Below, piece by piece: positions 21,431-34,841 of a stretch of DNA of 64,000 bases; the first letter of the stretch is position 1; each line of letters opens with the position of its first letter. Below the pieces are notes generated by a model that did no database searches, had not been told where the DNA came from, and worked only from the letters and a program-made list of their open reading frames with translations. This stretch comes from Desmodesmus armatus. Its lineage: Eukaryota; Chlorophyta; Chlorophyceae; Sphaeropleales; Scenedesmaceae. A program made the position numbers and the translations under genes. The stretch covers positions 329,954 to 393,953 of the forward strand of contig VIIQ02000647.1 in the NCBI GenBank assembly GCA_007449985.2, written 5' to 3'.

Positions 21431-24110
21431 GACTCTCAGTTTGAGAGGCTTGCTGATTCTTTCGTCTCTTGTGGAAAAAATCGAATCCAGTTTCTTGTAA
21501 TGTCATGCGCTTGTTCTGATCTGAAGCTGTGTTGAGTTCTGTTCTGAACTGTTGAGCCTCAACAGTGACTGGAGCAATCTGACGCTGTGTCTGTTGTGTG
21601 CTTGTTGAGTGACATGTGTTCTTTATCGGTGAAATTCTGATGTGCACTGACTACAGACACCACACCATGCACACCGTTTCCAGTTAACATTGACAGGTCC
21701 CTCTGCACATGCCTCTGAGGTGACATGCACCAAATGCATCACATGAGACACGACCAAGCGTGACACAACGGATCTGGCAGCAAATGTGCCAGCTGCGAGC
21801 TAGGCAGGCACTGGACAAGTTGTCTATATTCCTACAAGCTCGTATGTCAGGGCTTGGCCTTGCACCATTACCGTGACTGCCCATGGGCCATGATTGCGGC
21901 AAACCCTCTATCCACAGCATGTGCAGAGACTACAGCCTCAAACAACCAGCAGGGCATGCACAGAAACCAGAAGCCCTGAAGTATCTGTGTGCGCAGCTTG
22001 TTGGTATCACATTTTGCTTGTACTATTGATGTCTGCGTAGATGTACCACACAGTGAGATCAGCTAGTCCCAGTCATTGGGTGATGGCCCCTCACTGCGCA
22101 CCACCACACGTGCCTGTAACTCAGGTTGCATTGTACACCCAAATGAGATCCAGATGCCAAGTACAAGCCAGCCAGTGACACTCAGGCTGTGTTCGCATTT
22201 TTTGGAAAGCGGTCTCAGCACTGCAGTGCATAGTCTTGACAGATCCTGCCATCAACACCTATGTGCAGCCATCACAGCCTACAATAGGCTACCAGCCTTG
22301 AGTCAAGTAAGTCCAGCCAACTGCCAGTGGCTGTTTGTCAGAGGTGTGAGAGTGCCATCCTGCTCCCACAGCTGCAAGAAGCTGCTCCGAGCCACCAACG
22401 CCAGTGTACACATGTGCATGCTGCATCCCAGTCATCAACGGCTCGTGAGAACAACACGATCTCACTTGTTGATCAACTTGCTAAGCCGTTTGGGGTGGGC
22501 CAAGATGGCTGCAAGCACACCATGCTAGAAGTGGCTACTGTATCAGCAATAGCTAGCAGCTTTCGAAGCCATACCCAAACATGAGATTGCACACTGTGGC
22601 GAGCAGGTACCACCATCTTGCCAAGCTGGCAGCTTGCTGTGTCAGCAGACTCATGCAGGGCCCGGCAGTGCATGATTGAAAAGCAAGTCAGTCAAGTCAG
22701 TCGCTGGCCGCGACCCACTAAGAGGAGACAGGCGCCTGCAATACTAGCCAAAAGTCACAAACAGGACCTAGAAGGAAAGCCAAGCCAGCTCAGCCTGAGT
22801 TGCGGCAACTGCAAGGCCCAAGGTACGCAGTGCATGCTGCTTGCATGATACCATATCATACACTGAGTGCTGCTTGACATTCATGCTGGACATGTCGGCA
22901 GTCCCAACAAGTACGCATCAGACAGCCTGCACCCAAGTGCAGCAGCTCCCAGTGGTACTATGCACTGAGGGTGTCAGTCACACCAGGACATAGTGGGTAC
23001 ATATGTCAGCAAGTGACGGCAGCCTGTCATAACCTGAGGTCAGTCAAAGCAGCTGAACAAACAAACCCAAGAAGATCAGGCCAAGCAGTTGCAAGCCTTA
23101 CGTGATGTAAGTAAGTCAATGCCACAAAGTACGTCCGCGTACTGCCGCAGGGGTGTGCAAGTCGCATGCCCCGGGCATACAGTGTATACCTTGAGACTGA
23201 TCACACCGTTGTCCGTTGGTGGTTGCCCAAGGCGTCAAGGCGACAGTCACGTGCCGCGTGGACTTGGCAAGTCCACCAATTTGGCAGCCAGCTAGCAGGT
23301 GCTGCACTGCAGTCAGCCTGCCAGGCATGTGGCACATTACGTCACGTTGAAGTCCTGTGACATGTGACATCAAAAAGTGATGAGTGACTGATAAGGTAAG
23401 ACAAGCTCCTGTATTCACATGGACAAAACCAACCCACAGACCATGAGCTCACCCCCACACAATTGCAGCCATGTGGCTTTAGTCAAAGCCTCCCTCGAGC
23501 CGCCTTACCCTCATGGCAGTGCCGCTACTACCACTGCTTCAATGGATCAGGGCTGCGCCTGACCGCCCTTCAGGAGCCGCTTGTTGGGCCAAGACAGCTC
23601 GTCGGGCGTGAAGCACTCATCAACAGGCAGAAGGTTTGCTGCACACACCGTGTGTGCAGGCTGCACTAACACCCCACTGCCTACAACATGTAAGCCGCGC
23701 CTCCAGTGAGCACCTTCCATTGGTCTCTCACCATCACTCACAACCCTGACTCAAACGCACAAGACACATTCGCCGCCTGAACTCTGGCCCCTATGCAGCA
23801 AGGCTTGCGAAGCATCTTCTATCTGTACGTGTGACCAGCCAAGAGCCTTCGTCACCCCTGTTACTCACACACAAAACCCGCACTGCGAGTCGGCACTTAT
23901 GGCAACTGAAAGTCAGGTATCAGGCTCGCACCTAGTTTCAACACAATACAGCTGCACAACAGATCTACACACTCACTGCTACTACACACATTCACAACTG
24001 CTGCAGCTCAGCAGCCAAATGCAGGTTGCCCCTGCTGCTGCCGCTGCCGCATTGGGTCAAACCTTGTTGGGTTTCAAAAATCCTACAGCATTTGACACAG
24101 AGCCAAGAAC
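21431..24110. other. Intergenic region, no convincing gene
   Basis: Between the end of the histidine-phosphatase gene and the end of the 1610-residue minus ORF (tail-to-tail). The only coding-like stretch is minus strand about 23545-23640 (NLLPVDECFTPDELSWPNKR), too short to assign. Otherwise low-density short open frames; AT-richer patches around 21480-21700 fit 3' untranslated sequence. Confidence 0.5.
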
Positions 24111-24878
24111 TCACAGCTGCTGCAACTCGTCCACCGGCCGCAAGCTACTGCTGCTGCTGACTGACCGGCGGTGTGTCACTGACCTCACAGGGGGCCGCAC
24201 AGGGGCTGAACTCTCAGGCATTAGTGTTGCACTCTGCGGCCGTGACTGAATGGGATGCAGCGGCTCCTGCCAGTCGTCTGGAAGTAGCCACATACCCTCG
24301 CTATCAAACATGACATTACGTTTGCTGCCGTTCACTGTCACTCGCATGACAAAGCTGCTGCTTTTGCTGCTACTGCTGCCGCTGCTGCGGCGACGGCTGC
24401 CGCTGCCGCTGTTGCTGCTGCTGGTGGGTCCTGTCCTGAGTGAGGGGCACTCCATGCCACTGGAGCGGTTGATGCCCCTGGCACCTGTGCTGCTGCTGCT
24501 GTTGCTGCTACTGTTGCTGCTTTCACGCCGCCTGGTGATTCGAGTGCTACTGCTGGCACCACTGCTACTGCTGGTGCCTACGTCACCCCCCATGACCGGG
24601 ATCGGCCTGCTGCTGATACCTGTGATGCTGCTCTTGTACCGCTCTGCGCTGCTGCTGCTGCATGCCCTGGTGCCGCCACCACCAGCTGATGTGTTGCTGT
24701 GTCGCCTGCTGTCACGGCTGCTGCGTCTGTTGCTGCCAGCGCTGTTGCTGCCGCTGCCGTCGCTGCGGGTCGTCTTGCAGCAGGCTGAGCCGTCCTCTGA
24801 TCCTGTCATTATGGCATGTGCGCTGATGGAGCGTCCTGATGCTGCGCCCAGGTTGCGTGACTCACCTCCTGCTGCTGC

Positions 24879-24913
<35 letters not shown>

Positions 24914-25394
24914 ATTTCTGCTCCTCTAGCTGTCTTGGTGACGGCTCGCTTCTCATTGGTGTGACTTGCAGGGGCCGGATCTCCAGCACTGGCACAGCTG
25001 GGGCAGCACGTCTGCTGCTGCTGCTGCTGCTGCCGCCTGCTGCATTAGCTGTCTCTAGTGCCCTTGTGTCAGCAGCACTGGTGCTGCTGCTGCTGCTGCA
25101 GGCAGCTGCATTTGTGGCAGCAGCTGCCAGCTGTGCTTTTGATCTACGTGAGGGCTGAGCAGCGGCGAGGTGGGTGGCTGTAGCACAGCTGTTGCTGTTG
25201 CTGTTGTTGGCGGGAGCAGGGCTATCTACACTTGCGGCTGGCGATGAATTGGCCTTGCTTGGCACTGCTGCTGCTGCTGCTGCTGCTGCTGAGTGGCGTC
25301 CTGCCAAATGCATGGAGTCAGCAAATGCTGCCATCTTCGTCTTCAGACTGGAGTAGCGCAGGGGGTTCTTCAACTCCTCCTCCTCCTCCTCCTC

Positions 25395-25452
<58 letters not shown>

Positions 25453-25736
25453 TGGCGGCAGGAGTCCCCAGACAGGCTGGAAGCTCCCACACGTCTACTA
25501 GAAGGCAGCTGCATACCACCCCTCCCACTGGAGGCTCCATCTTTCACGCAGACATCAAGCCCATCCACAGCAGGCGCTGCCATGCAGCTGATACAGCTGA
25601 CCTGCAGCTGCTCTCGGCCCCACTCTGCACTCTTGCGCAAGCCTGCTGCTGTGCTGCAGGCCAGTTGGTGCAGTTGGCCTGAGGCAGCAGCAACATGTGG
25701 GAGACAGCCCAGTGACTGCAGCGTTGCTGCTTCTGC

Positions 25737-25771
<35 letters not shown>

Positions 25772-26267
25772 ATGTGCTGGAGGTCAGTCGCTGCAGCTGG
25801 CCTGAGGCAGAAGCAGTGGCGGCAGCAATAGGTGCAAAGCAGCCCTGTGACTGCAGCTCTGCTGCCGTTCCTGCTGCTGCTGCTGTTGCAGCAGCCAACG
25901 GCAGTGATTTGCTGCCAGGTGTCTGGGCGGTTTTGCCGCCGATGTCTTGCGGTGTTGGGACCACATCATCACCCCTGCTGACATGCTCAGCACAGTCGAT
26001 GCGTACCAGGGGCTCTCTTTGGCCCAAACCCCCTGAACTGTGAGTGACAACAGCAGCAGGGGACATGCAGCCCATGCAACCAAGCTTCACAGAGTTTGCT
26101 TGCGCCTGACCCCACTCCCTGCACCTGGAGTAGTGCTCCTTCCCTGCCACTGCTAGCTTGGATGCCTGCAGTGCGGCAGTGTACTTGGCTGCTAGCAGGG
26201 GCTGGGTGCAGCCTGGGAACTCCGCACTACTGCTGCTGCTGCTTCTGTGTCCTAGGCCGCTAGCCTC

Positions 26268-26306
<39 letters not shown>

Positions 26307-26535
26307 TTGGTGGCGGTCAATTCCGCCTGAGCTTCTTGTAGCTGCAGCAGCAGGAGAGACACAGCCAGGACACCCCACCCTCCACTGGTCCTGGCCCCAG
26401 CTGATCAGCTCAACAGTTCTTCCCGCCAAAACCCCACCCAGACTGATACCCTGCTGCTGCTGCTGCTGCACTGGTTGCAGCTGCATGTCCACAGCTGCAT
26501 CTGTACCTGCTCCTGCTGATGCACTGGCTGCTGGA

Positions 26536-26572
<37 letters not shown>

Positions 26573-28943
26573 ATGGGAGTGTGTTTCGAGGAGAATCCAG
26601 AGTATCTGGTGCTGCGAAACACCCAGCCGCCCGCAGCTGCTGCTGTGCATGCTTCAGGAGCACTGTAGTGCCCTGTGCTGGTACCCTCAGCTGTTTCATG
26701 AGTTTCCTTGCACCCTGGGGAAGTATCCTTGCAGCAGAGGGTATCCTTGCACCTCGCAGCTGAAGCAGCAGCGGTGCTGTCTCCCTGGCGGCAGCAGCAG
26801 CAGCAGGTGCTGCACCGCCCCCGCTGCTGCTGATGCGCTCCGCCCTGGCTTTGTTCAACCGCTGCTGCCTTTCTGTCAGAGACTGCATCTGCTTCAGCCT
26901 TCTGAGTATCCTGCCCCTTGTATCTGCAGCACTAAGCAGCGCTGTCTGTTTCACTGCCGCCAGCTGAGTGGTCATTCTCCTGAGCAGCCCGCTGCTGCAA
27001 CTGCTGCCGCCATTGCTGCCGTGGCGGCTGCGGCGGCTGCGGCCGCCGCTGGCAGCAGCAGCAGCAGCAGTATCTCCAAGCCCCTTGAACACCCTCCAGC
27101 TGCCAAAGGTGTCCAGGGAGGGGGCTCCCAGCAATGGGTAGCTGGGCACAGCAGCAGCAACTGCCTCAACTGCTGCTGCTGCTGCTGGTGGTCCTGGAGA
27201 AAATGCCGTGAGGTTTCTGCTTGGCTCTATGCTTGCAGCTGGCACAGCAAGGCGTGCCAATGGAGCAGCTGGCAATGCCAACCCACCAAGTGTTTTAGGG
27301 GAGCCCCTAGCAGGGCGCATGTGGGTGCTGCTTATACCTGCAATGCAGCCGCCACCCCTACTGCTGCCCTTACTGCTGCTGCTGCCGCCTCCGCTGCTGC
27401 CACTGCTGCAGCTGCTGTACCGCTGGCTACTGCTGCTGCTGCTGGTGCTGCCCGAGCTTGCCGGCAGCTGCCGCAACACGTGTGACCCTACATTGGCTGC
27501 TGTTACACCGCCGCCGCTGCTGTTGGTGATACTAGCATATGAGCTGTTGCCTGTACTTCTGGCCCCCGGGCTGTCTGGGGCAGTGAGTCTGTGTGACTCC
27601 AGGTGCGCGCTCAACGCTGCTGCTGCTGCTGTAGGGCTGTTTGAGTGCCTTTTGCTCAGGAAGGAGGTGAGGAAGGGTGATGGGGGCCTAAGAGCCCTGC
27701 TACCCCCTGAAGCACCAGGCATGCTGGCAGCACTTTGTCCCACTGCTGCTGCTGTTGCTGGTGCTGCTGCTGCTGGTGCGGGGCGAGGCGACTCTGGCAA
27801 GGGGGACAAAGGAGCAGACAGGTCAGTATCGACGGACCTGTAACTGCTGCTGCTAGGGGAGTCAGGGCTACTGTAAGGCACAGGCCAGCTCACTACCTCC
27901 CCACAGGGCGGCTGGACTGCTGGGCCCCTCACAGCAGCAGCAGCAGCAGCGGCAGGGACGGCAGTGTATGTGCTGAATGGTGCTGGTACGAACCCCTTGC
28001 TCTTGCTGCCAGTACTGCTGCGGGATGTGGGAGAGCTGCCATTGCTGCTGCTGCTGCTGACACTGCTGCCAAAGATGCTGCAGTTGCTGCTGCCCAGCTG
28101 GCTGGAACCCCGACCAGTGATGCCGATGCTCCCAGGGCTGAAGCATCCAATGCTGCCGCTGCCGCTGCTGCTGTTGCTGGTTGTTCTGTGACTGCTGCTG
28201 CTGGTGCTGGTGTTGGTAGAAGCCTTCAACCTGAAGTAGTTGACACCAGCCACTCGTGAAGGCGTCTGGTGAGTTTCTGTCGTTGCTGTTGCTGCTGCCT
28301 CGTTGCCACTGCCACCACCAGCAGCAGCACCAGCAGCAGGTGTTGCTGCTGCTGCAGGAAACTGCTTGTCCTGCTGCATGTCGTCGTCCTCTGTGCTGGC
28401 ATGATCATGGGAGCTGCATGTGCTGTACCCGTCATCATCAGAGATCTCAGCAGGTAAGTGGCACGGCCAGCTTTTGATGCCTGCTGCTCTGCTGCCGCAG
28501 CGGCCATCCCCAGCAAACAGCGACAAACCCTGCTGCTGCTGCTGCTGGTGGTGCTGCTGCTGCTCTTCAGCAGGGACATGTGGTAGGGATAGAAGCTTTG
28601 GCTGATGCTGCTTGTCCTGCTGCTGCTCCTGCTGGTTCTGCTTCTGTTGCTGCAGCTGGTTGGGAGACAGCTGCTGCCATAGGTTCTGCCAACCAAGAGA
28701 TACTGAATCAATGGACAGGTTGAGCAAGCCCGGCCGGCTGTGCAGCTTTTGCCAGCCACTTGGTACTGTTGCTGTCCTGGAAGGACTGGTTGGGGCGCCA
28801 GAAGCGCTGCAGAGGGTTACTGATGCATCAATATCAACGTTTTCTTCTTCGTTTGATTCACCTCCGTCGCTTTGGAGGCGCACTGGAAAGCTGGAAAGCG
28901 CGGGAACAGCAGTTGCTGCTTCGAGGGGCCCACTGGGCATCAT
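24111..28943 (-). CDS. 1610-residue Ser/Ala/Gln-rich protein of unknown function
   Basis: Single open frame of 1610 codons, much longer than anything on the opposite strand, from ATG at 28943 to a stop at 24111. No family recognised. Mostly low-complexity and probably disordered: Gln runs near residues 110-160 and 1170-1195, Ser/Gly-rich 240-320 and 1300-1480, Ala runs throughout. Non-random features: an acidic start (SNEEENVDIDASVTL), a repeated W-G-x-x-Q...C-x-x-C motif (WGQDQWRVGCPGC about residue 848; LGCMGCMSPAA about 950; WGREQLQVSCISC about 1108) with weaker QGCFAPIAAA and LGCLPHVAAA relatives between, and a conserved-looking C-terminal block (FVMRVTVNGSKRNVMFDSEG, about residue 1530) before a basic Ser-rich tail. 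No signal peptide or membrane segment. Could be a nuclear or cytosolic scaffold; function unknown. Short introns inside cannot be ruled out. Confidence 0.75.
25375..25450. repeat. CTC/CTG trinucleotide microsatellite (poly-Glu/poly-Gln in the minus frame)
   Basis: Continuous (CTC)n followed by (CTG)n; on the minus strand it encodes a Gln run followed by a Glu run. Similar but shorter CTG tracts occur at about 24880-24912, 25265-25290, 25745-25770, 26270-26302 and 26537-26572 within the same ORF. Length polymorphism is expected. Confidence 0.9.
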
Positions 28944-29650
28944 GGCCTCACGGAATCACCTCAACGTCTTTAGATGAGTCTTTCAGCGTTGCTGGCGTGA
29001 ACAGCTGCTCCAACATAGGTTGGGGTGTAGGCTTGGACGCCTGGGCTATACGAGTGTGTAAGACACTTAGCTGCTTGTGTGCCGTTGATTTACAGCGGTA
29101 AATTCAGATTGAGCATGCCTAACGACGTGTAAGGCATGCATCATGTGCTCCCCGTTTTTGATTGTGCGTGTCCTTCATGACAACAATACACCGAGCACTT
29201 CGAGCAACTACGCATTCATGAATGGATGATTCATGTACGCCAGCTCATGTTGAAACCTGATCCATGCTTCTGGACTTCGCAAAGCTTGTCCATGCATGAA
29301 CTTGCATGGCCTTGCCTCTGCCTTCATTATGGCAGAGTCACATTCAAATGCGTGATCCATAGTGCTGTCAAGAAACCAGCTCAATTGTCGCACACATGCT
29401 TGTGACCGCTCGTTTTGCCGTGTGCGCAGCTATCAAAATCCCCAGCCTGTCTCTCACAAAAAAAGTGAACCGCCAATCGTTGCCTGCAACAAATGGCAGC
29501 AGCAACCTGTTCAAGCAACACCTCCCAAGTGCCTGCCTCAACGCCACTCATGTCACCATGCTCCCCCTAGTTGTACAGCTGTCACACTGCACCAACACCC
29601 CTGCGCATGTGTGCCTGAGCCTATAAGCCTACTAGAATCCTCGGGTTGTG
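28944..29650. other. Upstream region of the 1610-residue ORF; no gene seen
   Basis: Lies between the start of the 1610-residue ORF and the 3' copies of gene 4. It holds the likely promoter of the minus ORF. A 61-codon minus-strand frame (29208-29393) has no recognisable content. Repeated CATGCAT/CATGAA-type words at 29130-29310 give local palindromes. Confidence 0.4.
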
Positions 29651-29659
29651 TGACAGTCA

Positions 29660-30200
29660 CACTCCCCAGTCGCCCCTGCAGCAGGGCCTCCCATCCCCTG
29701 CAGTCATAAGCTGTCAGCTGCAGCAGCCTCCCAAAAATCACCAACTCCGTGTTTGCCACCTGCCATGTTCCCCAATAGCACGAATGCACGTGGCTGTGTG
29801 TCCCCTGCCGCTAGAATCCACTCCCACGCTGTAGCCTACACACATGCCTGGAATGTTTTGAGTCCGGCCACCCGGTGGCCTGAGGGCCTCAGGCCACTTG
29901 CCCAGGCTACACAGCCTACACAAGCCACCAAGTCGGACTGCATCCTACATCCGCCCCAGCCGCCCCTGCATGTGCAGCAGCTGCTCCAAGCCCCCATAAC
30001 CGTAAGCTGCAGCTGCTGACTGCAGCAGCCTTGCATCCCCACCCTCCTCCCCCCACCGCCCATGGACTGTGCAACTGCAACTGTTACACATTTCAACTGC
30101 CCTGGCATACACCTGCCCCTGGGCTGTCTGTTCTAGCCTACACGCGCTCCAGCCGCCCCCGCAGCAGCTGCTCCAGCCCTCTGTAGTCGTAGCTTTCCCC
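29660..30200 (-). repeat. Copies of the terminal exon end of gene 4, one including its stop codon
   Basis: The terminal exon ends YDYRGLEQLLRGRLERV-stop at 30264. A copy at about 30141-30196 repeats YDYRGLEQLLRGRLERV and the stop; further copies at about 29960-30010 (AYGYGGLEQLL) and 29660-29715 (AYDCRGWEALLQGRLGSV) are progressively diverged. C-rich spacers separate them. These lie in what should be 3' UTR or beyond. Confidence 0.75.
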
Positions 30201-30263
30201 TGCTGGCTGCAGCAGCTTTCCCCCACCCCGCTTTCCCACCGCCCCTGGGCTGGCTGCCGCAGC

Positions 30264-33200
30264 CTACACACGCTCCAGCCGCCCCCTCAACAGCTGCTCC
30301 AGGCCCCTGTAGTCGTAGCTCTCCCCCACCTTCACCCGCCCAGCCTTGAACCCACCCAATGCACCCTCAACCTCAGACTGACGCAGCACCACAACAGACC
30401 ACCTGCAGTGCAGGAACAAGCAGGCATGTGAGAGTTCGTCCGGTCGGGTAAGTGGGGCTTGAAGGGCACATGCATGCAAATGCGACCAGAACCGCTGAGT
30501 GCCAACATACTCAGCAGTGCTGTACTACAATGCCGGGCACAGGGCGCTGCATACCCCCACTGCTTTGACCTTTGCCAGCAGGCATATTGCGCCGTTTGTC
30601 GAATCACCTTTCACCCCCCCCCCTCGGGGACGCCCCCTGCACCCCACCCACACGCACAACCCCACGTACCCGCGCTGTTGCAGGCATCGCAGTTTCGCCG
30701 TATCAACACCGGGACACCCCCTGCATGCAAAGCCGCCGGGTGGTGCCGAGTAGGGTTGCATATCAGCTGCTGCAGCCCCCCTCCACCCCACCCCCCCATC
30801 CACACACACTATATGTGGACCGCCCCCCCCCCCCCCCACACACACACACCCTGCCCCACATACCCGAGCTGTTGCAGGCATCGCAGCTTCGCCGAGTCGA
30901 GGCCAGCGATGCCGCGTCGACACCCCATCTAGGCAAGGCCCCCAGGCGTAGAAGCCCGTATAACAGCCCCCCCCCCCCCCCCCCCGCTCAACCATCCCCA
31001 CTCCAACCTCGCCCCCCAACACACCCACCCACATGCCCCCGCCCCCCACCCCCACCCTCGATCCCCCTACGTACCCGCGCTGCTGCAGGCATTGAAGCTT
31101 TGCCGCGTCAACACCAGGACACCCCCTGCACGCAAAGCCCCCGGGTGGTGCCGAGTAGCGGTTGCGCATCAGCTGCTGCTTAGTGTCTTACACACACAAC
31201 CCTCACCCCTCCAACGATCCCCACTCCCGCCGAGTGTTGTATCACCTCCCCCCCCCCCCACACACACACGCCACCTCACAATGCCCCCTTTCACAACCCT
31301 CAACCCCATGCCACTTACCCGCGCTTTTGCAGGCATCGTAGCTTTGCCGCGTCAATGCCTGGACACCCCCTGCATGCAAAACCGCCCGGGGCGCGGAGTA
31401 TCTGTTGCGCATCAGCTGCTGCAGCCCCACATGCGCCTCCAGCCAGAAAGCTGCCGTGAAGGGGGAGGGAGGGGAGCCGGGGTAGCCAGCAGGGGGCCAG
31501 GCAAGGAAATGCTGCTGCTGCTGCTGCTGCTGCTGTTGGTTGTTGGCAGCAGGGGCGAGGGCAGGCTGGGTTGGTGGGCTCCTGTGGAGGTTGTGAAACA
31601 GAGACAGGCAGGGGCAATCAACCAATGGCGCCTCATCACATTCTTTCCAGCATGGAAAACAACGGTTGTTTGTTGCACCAGTTCGCTGTCTAACCCCCGC
31701 TCTCAGGACCTTGCCTCCACCTAGCCGAGGTTACCCAAACTCACACCGTGCACAGACCGTGCACCATTCCAACGCACCCAGACCCAGCACATCCAGACCA
31801 CATTTTGCTAACAAAACCACCAACAGCACCGAGTGTGGCCCAAACCTCTAGCTCAGTGCCTGGGGGTTTAGGGCACAGGTCCTAAACCCAAACAGCACCG
31901 AGTGTGGCCCACCTAGCTGTTGGCTGTCGTCAAACACAAACACTGCAGCCTTGAGTGATGGCAGCACCACGTCAGCACCTACTTCCCTTCCACACCGCTC
32001 ACGACCCGCTGACCGCAGTTGTCCTGATGTTGCTAGCAATACTTGCCCAATTGGGCGATACGTGGAGAGCAAGGCATTGCAGCAAACTGCCTTCTCACAG
32101 CCACAACAACAAACCTAGGGCTGACTGACTACAATCAATTAAACAGTAACAAGCGTTTTTCCACACAGCTCACGACCCACTGACTGCAATTGTCCTAGTG
32201 TTGCTTGAGCAATAAGTGGAGAGCAACACACTGCAGCAAACTGCCTTCCCACAGCCACAACAACAAATCTAGGGCTGCTTGACTACATTCAATGCAACAG
32301 TAAACCCGTGCTCACCTAGCTGTTGGCTGTCGTCAAACACAAACACTGCAGCCTTGAGTGATGGCAGCACCACGTCAGCACCTACCTCCTTCCACACAGC
32401 TCACGACCCGCTGACCGCATTTATCCTAGTGTTGCTTTGGCAATAAATAAAGAGCAACAAATTGCAGCAAACTGCCTTCTCAACAGCCAAAACAACAAAT
32501 CTAGGGCTGACTGACTACATATAATCATTCAACCAGTAACCAGTAAACCAGTGCTTACCTAGCTGTTGGCTGTCGTCAAACACAAACACTGCTGCCTTGA
32601 GTGATGGCAGCACCACGTCTGCACTTACTTCCTTCCACACAGCTCACAACCCGCTGACCGCATTTATCCTAGTGGTGCTTGGGCAATAAGTGGAGAGCAA
32701 CACATTGCAGCAAACTGCCTTCTCAACAGCCACAACAACAAACCTAGGCCTGACTGACTACATTCAATCAAACAGTGACCAGCGCTTACCTAGCTGTTGG
32801 CTGTCGTCAAACACAAACACTGTGGCCTTGAGTGATGGCAGCACCACGTCAGCACCTGCTTCCTTCCACACAGCTCACGACCCGCTGACCGAAGTTGTCC
32901 TAGTGTTGCTTGGGCGACAAGAAAAAAGCAAGGTATCGCAGCAAACATCCTTCTCACAACCACAACAACAAACCTAGGCCTGACTGAGTACAATCAATCA
33001 AACAGTAACCGATGCTTACCTAGCTGTTGGCTATCGTCGAAGACAAACACTGCGGCCTTGAGCGATGGCAGCACCACTTCTGCACCTGCCTCCCTTCCAC
33101 ACGGCTCACGACCCACTGACCGCAGTTGTCCTAGTGTTAAACACCCAAGCAGGCTTGGGCAATAAGTGGAGAGCAACACATTGCAGCAAACTGCCTCCCC

Positions 33201-34802
33201 AACAACCAAAACAACAAATCTAGGACTGACTGACTACAATCAATCAACAGTAACCAGTGCTTACCTAGCTGTTGACTGTCGTCAAACACAAACACTGCAG
33301 CCTTGAGTGACGGCAGCACCACGTCAGCACCTACTTCCTTCCACACAGCTCACGACCCACTGACCGCAGTTGTCCTAGTGTTGCTTGGGCAATGAGTGGA
33401 GAGCAAGGCATTGCAGCAAACTGCCTTCTGACAGCCAAAACAACAAAACTAGGGCTGACTGACTACAATCAATCAAACAGTAACCAGTGCTTACCCAGCT
33501 GTTGGCTGTCGTCGAACACAAACACTGCGGCCTTGAGTGATGGCAGCACCACGTCGGCATCAGTGCCCTGCTGGATTGGCAGCTGCATGCGCCTGTACAG
33601 CACGTGCGCGACCTGCAAAGAACAGTACGAGACGCAGGCACACACATGCACTCAACACTGTTGATCGTAGTACGAAGGGTCTCAAGACCATGCAGAAGTG
33701 CCCTGCTGGATCGGCAGCTGCATGCGCCGGTACAGGACGTGCACAACCTGCAACAAACACAATAAGACGCATCCACACAGAACGCACACACGATGTGCCT
33801 GATCTTAGGGGTGACTTAGCGCAGCCGATGTGCGTTCTCAATTGAGACACCTTCATTACGATTGGCGAATTCTACCGGTATGCACGTTGCCTTTCTCCCT
33901 ACATGTTGCAAAAATGCATGCCATCTGCTGACACACACAGCATCAATAGCTCAAACAAGCTGCAGCTGCCAAGGGGTCCTTTCAGTATGGGGTCATGCAT
34001 GTCTGCAACATGTGGGAGAAAGGCGACGCAGCATCGTGTCTTGCAGCATGCTCGGATTTGACACATGCTGGCGACAATGGCAACATAATATCACTGCTCT
34101 TACAAGGTGTATGTATGTCAAGGTAGCTGCAACATAACGTAACATCGGCCAACTGGGCGCTGACCCCAGGTTTGAGTTCAAAAACGCACCAGTCAGCCTC
34201 AATCCGTACCTGGTTGACTGACTGTTGGTGTCTATCCAACAGCTCATCGGCGCGCCACCTAGCAGGCACAAAAACACCCAACACGAATGAAAACTCAGCA
34301 TACAGCAATCTCACAACATGTCACACCACATCACAACCAGGTGAGGAGCTCAAAAAGTCTTACCAACGCAACTTTGATGAACATGCATCAGCACAGGGTC
34401 GCTATTTCCCTACCCCCAAAGTACAGATTCCTTATGAGCTCCTGAAGCTGGGCGGGTCAGCAATCATCAAGCAACACACTGCACACCCTTGCGGCTGCTG
34501 ACGCCCACAGTCCCCCTCATCCCACCAGCCACACCGAAGACCCCCCCCCCCCCCGCACCTTGCAGGCCATGTGACTCCGCCTTGGGTGGGGGTGCCCTCA
34601 ATCGGCCCCTCCCATCCCCCTCGCTTCCCACTATATACACAGCCCCCCCCCCCCCCCCAGCCCTGCCAATCTGTCTTGCGCACACCTGAAATGCAGATCG
34701 CACTTGAGCTTCCCCAAGCTGGCCGGGTCAGCAATCCTCCCGGCTGCTGCCTGAGCATCAACGAACCACACAGTGCACACCCTTGCCGCTGCTGGCGCCT
34801 TC

Positions 34803-34841
<39 letters not shown>

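Noticed and set aside
24250..25158. Long plus-strand Leu-rich open frame opposite the 1610-residue ORF
   Set aside because: It is the complement of Gln/Ser/Ala codons (CTG runs) and is far shorter than the minus frame.
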